DNA of 64,000 nucleotides from Dryomyza anilis (Eukaryota; Arthropoda; Insecta; Diptera; Dryomyzidae). The notes beneath the pieces are model-generated. The model saw only the letters and a list, made by a program, of their open reading frames with translations. It searched no databases and was not told the origin of the DNA. The stretch covers positions 122,959,593-123,023,592 of the forward strand of contig OX638130.1 in the NCBI GenBank assembly GCA_951804985.1, in the 5' to 3' direction. This document shows, piece by piece, positions 22,402 through 31,554 of this stretch (position 1 is the first letter of the stretch; every line of letters begins with the position of its first letter). The position numbers were made by a program, and so were the translations under genes.

Positions 22402-23366
22402 TTATAACCTACACCTGTGAGGTACAGGGTATATTAACTTTGTGCAGATATTGTAAAGCCCCTGAGGAGGCATGGTCGGTATGGAAGCGTATATATATTC
22501 TTGATAAGCATCAGCACCCGAGTCCGTTTAGCTATATCCGTCTGTGTGTCCGTCCGTCTGTCTTGCTGTCCGTATATAGTATAATTTGAGAAATACTGCT
22601 TAGAACGAGATGAAATTTCATTTCAATACTTTTTAGCCAAAAGTTAGTTCTGTCAATGGAAATGTGCTAAATCGATCGACGGACACGCCCACCTCCCATA
22701 CAAGTCATTTATATATAACATTTTAGGAACCAATAACTCGAAAAGTATTCAAGATATACTTATAAAATTGAAAATGTATTGTTAAGCTCGAATCACACGG
22801 TTGAATAAACAGTCAACTTTTCAAAACAATTTTCAAAACAATTTAAATATAAATCGTGTGATTGCCTTATTTTCCATACAAAAATTGGGCAATCACACGC
22901 TTGATATTTATTAAAATTGATTCAAAAGTTGACTGTTTATTCAATCGTGTGATTCGAGCTTGAGAATTCACCTAGAAATATGTGTTCCTAAAAATATTCG
23001 CTTTTCAATAGTGTACATTTTATTCGCAAATTATGAAAACAAATTTATGAAATATAAGCCTTAAATCTCCACATATGTTTTAAAAGTAGGCGTTATCCGC
23101 TCACATTTATTTTTAACATATTTTTGATTATTTTTTTTTCTTTTATATCAATTTTTTAAATTATTGGGATATACGTCGAAAATGACTGATATATAAATAA
23201 TGTTATGAGTGTAAGAATGTTCAACATAACTAAAAACTTTAAAAGATAGGTATACAATTAAATGTCCCATATTAATATCCCCACAAAGTGTAGGGTATTC
23301 CATAGTCGGGCCCGACCGACTAAAAAAGTCCATCCCATATGACCGAACTTACCCATGTGACCTATT
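22402..23366 (+). mobile_element. Dispersed element M, copy 4, carrying a nested MITE
   Basis: Starts TATAACCTACACCTGTGAGG and GTACAGGGTATATTAAC, followed by TATATATTCTTGATAAGCAT and GTCCGTCTGTC. Ends with AAGTGTAGGGTATTCC and the palindromic AGTCGGGCCCGACCGACT, then CCCATGTGACC as in M1. Compared with M5 it has an extra 178-bp palindromic insertion at 22784-22961. Confidence 0.75.
22784..22961. mobile_element. Palindromic MITE W nested in M4
   Basis: The left arm begins AAGCTCGAATCACACG; its inverse ends at 22961, and about 39-41 outer bases match with one mismatch. A second inner inverted pair is CGTGTGATTGCC (22855) and GGCAATCACACG (22888). M5 lacks this segment at the homologous place, which acts as an empty-site comparison. 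Confidence 0.88.
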
Positions 23367-23999
23367 TTTGTATTAATAATGGAAGCGCCGCAGTCAAATT
23401 TTTTGAAAAAATTCATTGGACATTATTTGTTTTAATAGTAAATTTTCTGAATAGTATTGATTCATTAATATTTTTTTTTTTTTTTTTGAAAAATGTAAAC
23501 TTTTTTATCTAAATTGACTATGAATTCTTTTAACATTTTGTGGTACAATGTTGTGTTGGTAGAATATTTTTTAATGTTAATCCTTGAATACATATTCAAC
23601 TTAACTCCCCTATTTACCGATGTTAATAACATACATAACTTCTTCGAATTTCTCCATTTGCGAAATCCCAATATTTTGCAACCCTTAATTGGCGTCAATG
23701 TTGCGGAAAAATCAAAAACTAACGCAGGGTTTGTGTATAAACTAAAAAAATAAGGAAAAATTGAATACTTTATTGTAGTTACTTTCGAAAAGCAATGAGA
23801 AATACAATTTTATTTATATACTTAAATATATGTTTAAAAGTTTCTTTCAAATTTTGTAATAGAATATTTTTTATTTGAAGCTTTTGAGTTTTCTAGAAAA
23901 AAAAATGCAAGAATATAAATGAAAAAATATTTCCAGCCTTACTAATAATCGAAAAAAAATCTGACTTTAGAGATGTTAGTAGCTTTTTCGACATATAAA
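23367..23999. other. AT-rich sequence, no feature seen
   Basis: Includes a poly-T run at 23470-23488. Overlapping 77- and 79-residue ORFs on opposite strands (23465-23753) have no recognised motif. Confidence 0.45.
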
Positions 24000-24380
24000 T
24001 CTATATATTTAAAACTCTTGGTCCGTCTGTCGGTCTTTCTGTCTGTTTGTTCCAGCATCACGTCTTAACCGCTGAACCGATTTAACTGAAATTTTGTAAC
24101 AGGATACTATGGAGTCCGAAGGGTGTCATAGGCTATATATGGGCGCGATTGGACAAAGGGGCGTGGTACCTCCCATACAAACTAAACATTCCAAACGACA
24201 TAACTCCGCACATACACAAGCTAAGAAGATGCAACAAAAACCACAAATACAAAAAAAATACAAATGCAAAACACAAAAACAAAAGCAAAAATCAAACACA
24301 AAAACAAAAGTAAAAGCACAAAACTTAAGCAATAACTCAAAAACAACAGAAAAATAAAAAAAGGATAGAAAACAAAATCA

Positions 24381-25010
24381 ACCTCACTAAAATTCACCAC
24401 ACTAAATTTTACCACACTAAAACTCACCACACTAAAATTCACCACACTAAAGCTCACCATACCAAAATTCACCACACTCAAATTCACCACACTAAAATTT
24501 ACCACACTCAAATTCACCACACTAAAACTCAACACAATAAAATTCACCACACTAAAACTCACCACATTGAAACTCACCACACCATAATTCACCACACTAA
24601 AACTCATTTCACTAAAATTCACCACACTAAAGCTCACCATACTAAAATTCACCACACTCAAATTCACCACACTAAAATTTACCACACTCAAATTCACTAC
24701 ACTGAAACTCAACACAATAAAATTCACCACACTCAAAGTCGCCACACTAAAACTCACGACACTAAAACTCACCACATTGAAACTCACCACACCATAATTC
24801 ACCACACTAAAATTCACCACTCTAAATTTTACCACACTAAAACTCACCACACTAAAATTCACCACACTCAAATTTTCCTACTTAAACTGACCACACTAAA
24901 ATTCACCACACTTAAATTGAACACACTAAAACACAACAATAAAATTCACTACACTTAAACCTCACCACACTGAAATTCAATAAAACTCACCACACTAAAA
25001 CTAACCACAA
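24381..25010. repeat. 15-bp minisatellite in Helitron-like copy 2
   Basis: CACCACACTAAAATT alternates with CACCACACTAAAACT, giving a 30-base higher-order unit in places. The 216-residue minus-strand ORF at 24221-24871 is an in-frame reading of this array (pentapeptide FSVVN/FSVVS) and is not a protein gene. Confidence 0.92.
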
Positions 25011-25014
25011 TAAA

Positions 25015-25107
25015 ACTTCTACTGGGAAAAACTATACGGGGAAGAATTCTACGGGAAAGAATTCTACTGGGAAGAATTCTACGGGGAAGCACAGTCTGAG
25101 AAAGAAT
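25015..25107. repeat. GGGAAGAATTCTAC repeat in Helitron-like copy 2
   Basis: Five to six repeats of about 16 bases (ACGGGGAAGAATTCT or ACTGGGAAGAATTCT). The same array is in copy 3, so it was present in their common ancestor. Confidence 0.85.
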
Positions 25108-25450
25108 TGCATATGAGAAAAGTTGTTTTAGCGGAGAATTAGTTTGGTTTTCGTTACTACATTTATAAAACCAATAAAAAATACGTCCACGGGCCCCTGA
25201 TATAAATAATAAAAATGTCATTTATATTAATAAAATTGCTCCATAACCTTGCATTCACAAAATCTTTGCACGAGTCGTGTACGGGTCCAGCTAGTATATT
25301 ATAAAATGGACCAAAAAAACTAAGATATTTTTAAAATCGACTAATTGTGTAGATTTTGAGAAATAACGTGTACGGTGTATGGAGCAAACCAAGTCTCAGA
25401 TGAAAACCTCTTGCTAAGTAGATTTTCAGAAACAATTAAAAGTCGACTTA

Positions 25451-26002
25451 GGGCCAGTTTTTCAGTGCTCGTTTAAACGTAGTTTAAACTCCGTTTAATT
25501 AATCTTCTCTTTAAATTAAACGTCGTTTAATTTTGTTAGCAGTTTTCCAGTGATAGTTTAAAATGAACACAGACCAAGACAATACATATGGCACCACAGG
25601 CAAATGACAAATAATTCTCTCGATGTTGACTTCTGATAAATGTCATTCAAAATTAAATAAATAAATAAAAAAAATTGTTTCAGAAAAATAAAATTAAGGT
25701 ATTTTTAAATTTAAACAAGAGATCGAGCGACTGAAGTGCATGTGAAACTTTTTAATGCATAGTGTGCAAAAATACAAAAATTAATAATAATTTGTGAAAC
25801 AGCGCAGCGACAGAAAATAGTGAAGTGTTGTGAAAAAAATTCATGTCAAAAATTTTGAAAGTTTAAACGTAGTTTAAACCATCAGCATCGGTCGTTTAAA
25901 CTAAGTTTAAACGACGGTTGAAGTTCACTGAAAAAATCGATTTTGATTTTAAACGAAGTTTAAACCACAAACAAAGTTCAACTAGCACTGAAAAACTGGC
26001 CC
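25451..26002. mobile_element. PIF/Harbinger-like MITE with TTA duplication
   Basis: Perfect terminal inverted repeats GGGCCAGTTTTTCAGTGCT flanked on both sides by TTA (25448-25450 and 26003-26005). GGGCC-type ends plus a 3-bp TTA/TWA duplication are typical of PIF/Harbinger elements. Subterminal regions are packed with GTTTAAAC palindromes (near 25471, 25862, 25889, 25950). Length 552 bp, no transposase, so it depends on a helper elsewhere. Confidence 0.9.
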
Positions 26003-26039
26003 TTAAAAATTAAAATCAGCTTTTGATATTTTACTTTTC

Positions 26040-26636
26040 TATTTATCATGCCAAGTGGCGGATGTGTAATTTTTGACATTTGCGTTTTTTTACATTTTTG
26101 AATGCAGTATTTTTGACAAGTAAACTGTGCCAAAATCATGTGTGATATTTCTAGCCATAAAAGACAAAACCAATAGGGCGAATTCGATTAATTGAAAATC
26201 TTGTCATGCCAAAAGGGCGAATATTTTCGTTTTTTTGCCATAACTTTTTATTGGTATAAGATACACATATCGATTGGCATCATTATTTCAAAATAATTTG
26301 CCAAACTTTTTTCTTCCAAATGATAAAAATTCGAATAAATATTTTAAAATAATGGTGGTGTTCAATAGGTGCCTTCACACTACTATTTTATCTAATACCA
26401 ATAAAAAGTTATGGCAAAAAAACGAAAAGATTCGACCTTTTAGCATGACAACATTTTCAATTTTTCGAATTCGCCTTTTTGATTTTTTTATGGGTAGAAA
26501 TATCCAACAAAACCACACACTATTTTAGCACAGTATACTTGAGAAAAAAAATACATTAAAAAATGTAAAAAAAAACTGAAATGACAAAAATTACACATTC
26601 GCCCCTTTGGCATGATAGTGATGATAGCATCATAAA
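26040..26636. mobile_element. Fold-back element P, copy 4 (short)
   Basis: Begins TATCATGCCAAGTGGCG and ends GGCATGATAGTGATGAT. Contains GCCAAAAGGGCGAA, a shortened central palindrome and an inverted right arm with AAAAAACGAAAAGATTCG. At about 590 bp it is roughly half the size of copies 1 and 6 because the centre is deleted. The 84-residue ORF at 26274-26528 is repeat-derived. Confidence 0.82.
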
Positions 26637-26689
26637 TTCATAGTTTAAAAAGTTTCACAAAATATTTATTTTACTACATAATTTGCACT

Positions 26690-27625
26690 AAATATTGTAA
26701 ATGAATAATACGATCTTTGGAAGAACTGTGCGTGAATGAAATATCTGGCTCTGAAACCGGGAAAGTATTGTCCGTGGAGAAATAGACTCGGGGACGTATT
26801 CGAGAACGAATAATAATAATAATTTGGCACTACAGTCCTGTAAGAACTTCGGCCGAGCTCTCTCACCATTTTGAGCTGTGCGTGTTATAATTGTACTCGA
26901 AAGTGGTGGGACCTACAGTTTATTGCCGAATCCGAACGGCGGGTTAGAGCTTTTCATAGGCAATGTTTTACTCTCGTAGGTTTGCCATTTACTGCCGAGA
27001 GGTAGCGCGGTATAGAAAAATGTTTCTATGAAAAGATGTTGTTAGCCCCAGTCCTGGCTTGAACCGGGGACCTTTCGGCTCGCAGTCCAACGCACTAACC
27101 ACTGAGCTACCGCGGCTACAGGAGAGACGAATTGTTAGGGAAATAACTATTTAGGTGATGAATTACCGAAGGAAAAATTGTCTGGAAAAAAACTTATTCA
27201 TGAAGAATTTTCTGAGAAAGAATGGTCAAACCTCCTTTCAAAAACATTGATGAATATTTTATTTAAATTCACCTTTATTAAAAGAATAAAATGTCAAAAG
27301 ATAATTTTAATTTTAAAGTCGTCTTTTAATTGTTTCTGAAAATTCGCAATTGTTTTCAAAAGTGACTGAAAATATTTGCGTACTACTAATTTAGCACAAC
27401 TGGCAAAATTATTCAAAATTATTCAAAATTATTCAAAATTAATAATAGAATCTGGAGAAGAATTGTCTGGGGAAGAACTGTCTGGGCACGAATTGCCTCA
27501 GAATTGACTGCAAGTATTCGAGAACGGATCGTCTCGAATTGTTCAGAACATTTTTGTCTAAATAAAATAAATTTAAAAGATTTTGCTGGGAAAGAATCTA
27601 CTACAGAAAGAAAAATTGCCCAATT
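26690..27625. repeat. Scattered GAAGAATTGTCTGG-type repeats around a SINE
   Basis: Degenerate units of about 16 bases (GGAAGAACTGTGCG, GGAAAAATTGTCTGG, GAGAAAGAATGGTC, GGAGAAGAATTGTCTGG, GGGGAAGAACTGTCTGG) occur at 26715-26800, 27130-27215 and 27450-27610. A minus-strand SINE splits the first block. They resemble the array inside Helitron-like copies 2 and 3. Confidence 0.6.
26809..27119 (-). mobile_element. tRNA-derived SINE, copy D
   Basis: Full-length minus-strand copy: (AAT)n tail at the left, TTTGGCACTACAGTCCTG, body with TTATTGCCGAATCCGAACGG, and head complement GAGCTACCGCGGCTAC at the right. Imperfect flanking similarity (GAGAACGAAT on the left, GAGAGACGAAT on the right) may be a decayed target duplication. 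Confidence 0.92.
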
Positions 27626-27660
27626 CCCTACCAAAAACATATCATCATAAATTAACTATT

Positions 27661-28461
27661 TTCAAAAGTGTCACAAAATATTTATTTTACTACTAATTTT
27701 ACACTCAAATAAAAACTAATTAAATTCACATACATAAGCGAAAATTAATGTTAATTTAGTCCCTCGAAATGCATTACGTGACATAATCGATGGATACGTA
27801 ATTGCATTGACGTTTGTGCGAGTCGTAGTTAATTTAAAGCCGCACCAAGCTCGTTACCTGTTACACACACAGCCGGCCGGCAGACTGACAGACGTACGTA
27901 GCACATTTACGTAACGCACAGTGACAGGATATTTTAAAACATATGCACACAGGCAGCAAAAAGGCAAAAAGGACCTGCCGCAGTCGCATTCATCGTCGCA
28001 GCCACAGACGCATAGCCACATAGTTCGAGTTCGAATTATTGAGTTAACTGTAATCAGAACTGAAATCCAATTTCGCAAAGTGAAATAATTTTTCCCGAGA
28101 TGAACGTGCAATGCTATTTAAAAAAAAAACTTAAACTTATAAAATTTATTTCGCCCTACCTTGACGCGCTTTATATTTTGTTATCCTTTGAGGTAACGAG
28201 GTGCCACAGTTAATGCCAGAGTCGCATGACATGCAGAAGTTATGACGGCACAACAGCAGTAACAACAGCAATGGTTGCTACAACAGGTCGACGACAGCAG
28301 ATAAATCGAAAAAATATAATTTTCCACATGAGCAATATTTCCATTGCGGTTAATAAATGTTTTAAAGGGGGCGACGACGACGACTCAGAGGCTTTTCAGC
28401 GACTTGTGGCATTTGTTTCAAAAAGGACTTTGCATTGCTTACAAGGACTTTGAGGGAGGGC
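27661..28461. other. Single-copy-looking, GC-richer sequence
   Basis: Contains CATTACGTGACATAATCGAT, GCCGGCCGGC, GACGTACGTAGCAC and GTCGCATTCATCGTCGCAGC: higher complexity than the repeats around it. ORFs of 85 and 75 residues show no domain. Candidate regulatory or undetected-exon DNA; no function can be assigned. Confidence 0.45.
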
Positions 28462-28671
28462 CTATATTGGTTCCATCCATGGTTCCATATTAAAGTTACT
28501 TTGAAATATGAATATTTTAAATTTTAATAATATTAGGCCTTTCGAATTTTGTCAGACGAAAATCGAGCTGACAGGAAAAAATAAGAAAAGTAAAAAATAT
28601 GAAATTTTTTTAATATAAAACGTACGATTTTAAATGATATGTAATAATTGATAGATAATAAAGTAGATAAT
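28462..28671 (+). mobile_element. Fold-back family N, copy 4, left arm
   Basis: CATGGTTCCATATTAAAG, GGCCTTTCGAATTTTGTCAG and ATTTTTTTAATATAAAACGT match the other N arms. P copy 5 follows immediately, and inverted N-like text (ATTAAAACATATTTTTTATT) resumes at about 30060, so P5 sits between the two N arms. Confidence 0.7.
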
Positions 28672-30017
28672 ATCGTCACTGTCATGCCAAAAGGGCGAAT
28701 GTGCATTTTTAAAAATGTTGGGAAATAAAATATTTAAATTTGAAGTGCTTTAAAAATTAGCAAAATTTATATTTTATTTTCAAATTTTTCTTTTATTTTG
28801 GTTTATTCGTCAATTATTATAACGTATATAAAATATCTTTAGATTTGGACAACCTACTGAATTATAAATATGGATTTTGTGAGGCTATATCCTGATCAAA
28901 ACGCAAATATTTTTGTTTTTTATGCTATAACTTTTTATAAGCGCAAGGTAAAATAGTAATGTAAAGTCATTAATTGTTTGTTTTTAAAGCACCTATCTAT
29001 TGGCATCATTAATCAAAAATATTTTGTCAAACATTAATTTGCATTTTGTTATATGCAGGAAAAATGTTTGGCAAAATATATTTAAATAGTGATGTCAATC
29101 GATAGGTGCTTTAAAAACAAACAATTAATACTTATACACTACTATTTTATCTTACACCAATAAAAAATTATAGCAAAAAAACGAAGAAATTGGAAAAAAT
29201 AAAAATCTTGTCATGCCAAAAGGGCGAATCTTTTCGTTTTTTTGTTAAAACTCTTTTATAGTACAAGATAAAATAGTAATGTGAGGGCAATTATTGTTTG
29301 TTTTTAAAGCACCTATCGATCTGCATCATTAATTAAAAATATTTTGCCAAACATTAATTTTCTATTTGATATTTACAGAAAAAAATGTTTGGCAAAATAT
29401 TTTTAATTAATGATGCAGGTTGAGAGATGCCTTAAAAACAAAAAATTAATACCTCTACACCACTATTTTATCTTGCACCAATAAAAAATTATAGCAAAAA
29501 AACGAAGAAAAATTTAAAATCTTGTCTTGCCTAAAGGGCGAAACTTTTCGTTTTTTTGCTATATCTCTTTAATGCAACAAGATAAAATAGTGATGTAAAG
29601 GCAATTATTGTTTGTTTTCAAACCACCTATCGATGTGCATTATTAATTATAAATGTTTTGGAAAACATTTTTTCCTGCAAATAACAAATGCAACATTAAT
29701 GTTTGGCAAAATATTTTTAATTAATGATGCAGATCGTGCTTTGAAAAAAAACTATAAATGCCTTTACACCACTATTTTGTCTTATACCAATAAAAGTTAT
29801 GGCGAAAAAACGAAATGATTCGCCCTTTTGGCATGACAAGATTTTCAATTTTTCAAATTCGCCCTTTGGTTTTGTCTTTTGTGGCTAGAAATATCCAACA
29901 AAATGACACGCGATTTTGGCACAGCATACTGGAGGATCAACTACATTCAAAAATGTAAAAAAAAAAACGTAAATGTCAAAAATTGCACATTCACCCCTTT
30001 GGCATGATAGCGACGAT
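28672..30017. mobile_element. Fold-back element P, copy 5 (longest)
   Basis: Ends ATCGTCACTGTCATGCC and GGCATGATAGCGACGAT. Contains several internal palindromes in series: around 29000-29110, 29290-29420 and 29620-29730 the TTTGGCAAAATAT palindromes repeat, separated by inverted GGGCGAATCTTTTCG modules. It looks like an element enlarged by internal duplication of a hairpin module. No gene. Confidence 0.88.
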
Positions 30018-30160
30018 GTAATATATTGAATCCTTAATGTTCCCATTAAAAACGTATTATATTAAAACATATTTTTTATTTCATGTTTTTTTTTTGAGTG
30101 TTGAACTTTTCTTGATTTTAAATCATGAATATCCGTTGTCAGTCTAACGTCATGTTCGTA
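30018..30160 (-). mobile_element. Fold-back family N, copy 4, right arm
   Basis: AAAACGTATTATATTAAAAC and CATATTTTTTATTTCATG are the inverse of the left-arm text. Shorter and more diverged than the left arm. Confidence 0.55.
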
Positions 30161-30285
30161 TTTCAAAATTTCTAATGTCATCTAACCTTTCTTTTTGGAA
30201 TCAGATATTGAGAGCGTTTTCGATGTTAATGTTCGGCATACTTTCAATCGTTTTGAACAATCATTCATTAGAGTACCATTTAATT

Positions 30286-30505
30286 TCGTCGTTGTAGAAC
30301 GAAAAGTCACCAAATACATTTTCTAAATGCCAAATATTCATTTACAAAAATCTTTATATATCTGTCATTTTTAAATCGATGATCTCAATTTTTTTACCAC
30401 ATGATAAGAAAATGTAAATCTATCAATATATCAATTTTAAAAATCACCAATTACTTTTTATAATATTAAACTCGGAATTTAAGTTTTTCGTTCTACAACT
30501 ACGAT
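30286..30505. mobile_element. MITE R, copy 2 (diverged)
   Basis: The left end TCGTCGTTGTAGAACGAAAA is intact. The right end TTTTTCGTTCTACAACTACG has a substitution and has lost the GTATTTGGTGAC part of the inverted repeat. The interior (AAATCGATGATCT, CATGATAAGAAAATGTAAAT) matches copy 1. Confidence 0.82.
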
Positions 30506-31554
30506 ATTAATTTATTGACGAATATATAATTTTTGTTGGGGTTTTTTAATTGTTTGTTATTTTAATGGGGGTATTGTTAAAATATAAAATACTTTAATTT
30601 AAATAAAAATTTTGCAATATTTCACTCAACCGCGTTATTTGCCAACCCCTTGTATAAAAAAGGAAATGTAAATAATTTTTCAAAGTTCTTTTGTGTGTCT
30701 CTGATAATAATTGTCAACAGAAACTGATAAATATCTCCTGGAAATGAATTGAATTCTTTGTATGTCTGTGGATGGGCGAGTGAGTGAGTGATGCATGTGC
30801 TTTGTTGTTATCGTCGTCCTTTTGTTGCAGTGAGAGCAACTAACATGTTGCCTCCTGCCTAAAATGTCCTTGCCACTGCTGCAGCATATACATTGTTCCT
30901 ACGGCAAGGTTGCTGTCGATAAACCAAGAAAATATTATTTTGTTGCAAATACACACACACACACGCACACACTCACTCATAAATACACTGAAACATACAG
31001 ACATTTGAAATATTGTCTACATGCTGCAGATAACAATCTGCATGTATTTGGTATCCTTATTCGTCCTGTGTGTGTGTGTGTGTGCGTGTGTGTGAAAGTG
31101 TGTCTGTGTGTGGGAGGAAGCGCATATTGAGTGACAGAAAAATGTACGCAAATTTATTATTTGCATGCGATAACGATGATAACATATGACTCTCGTTCTG
31201 ATAACAAAAGGTGACGATTTATTATTAAAACATAACGTTGCATCAAATTGTCGTCAAAAGCACATCATCATTATTCGATTTTGTCCATTGTTATTTTTTT
31301 TTGTCTGTCTTGTATCGGTGTGCAGAGAGAAATTGTCGTATCTGAATAAATTATTTGGTTTTATGTTACGCAATATGCATTGTGATTTTGAAATTTGAAC
31401 ATTTTAGCAATTATGGAATTTTACAAAGAGAAGAAGGAATTGACTTTTAGAAAATTTAATTTTATTTTTTTTTGTATATTTCGACATATAATAAATTAAT
31501 ACTTTGATCAGGAAAAATTTGTTAAATAAAGTAATATTTGAAATTGTAACTCAT
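30506..31554. other. Unique sequence with CA and TG microsatellites
   Basis: A (CA)n tract at 30951-30975 and a (TG)n tract at 31060-31110 are inverted relative to each other about 85 bases apart. Other text, such as GCACTGCTGCAGCATATAC-like and GTTGTTATCGTCGTCC, is single-copy in look. The 88-residue ORF spanning the microsatellites is not a gene. Confidence 0.55.

Larger units (their letters stand above)
24000..25294 (+). mobile_element. Helitron-like element, copy 2
   Basis: The 5' end TCTATATATTTAAAACTC follows an A; the 3' end is GGGTCCAGCTAG followed by T, with a degenerate GCACGAGTCGTGT hairpin upstream. The first 220 bases closely match copy 3 (CTTGGTCCGTCTGTCGGTC, CGCTGAACCGATT, GGCTATATATGG, GGGGCGTGG). 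The core is a 15-bp minisatellite, then a GGGAAGAATTCTAC repeat and a conserved 3' third. No Rep/helicase. Internal minisatellites recall the DINE-1/Helentron-type non-autonomous elements of flies. Confidence 0.85.

Noticed and set aside
24221..24871. 216-residue minus-strand ORF
   Set aside because: It is a reading of a 15-bp minisatellite inside a Helitron-like element (pentapeptide period), not a gene.
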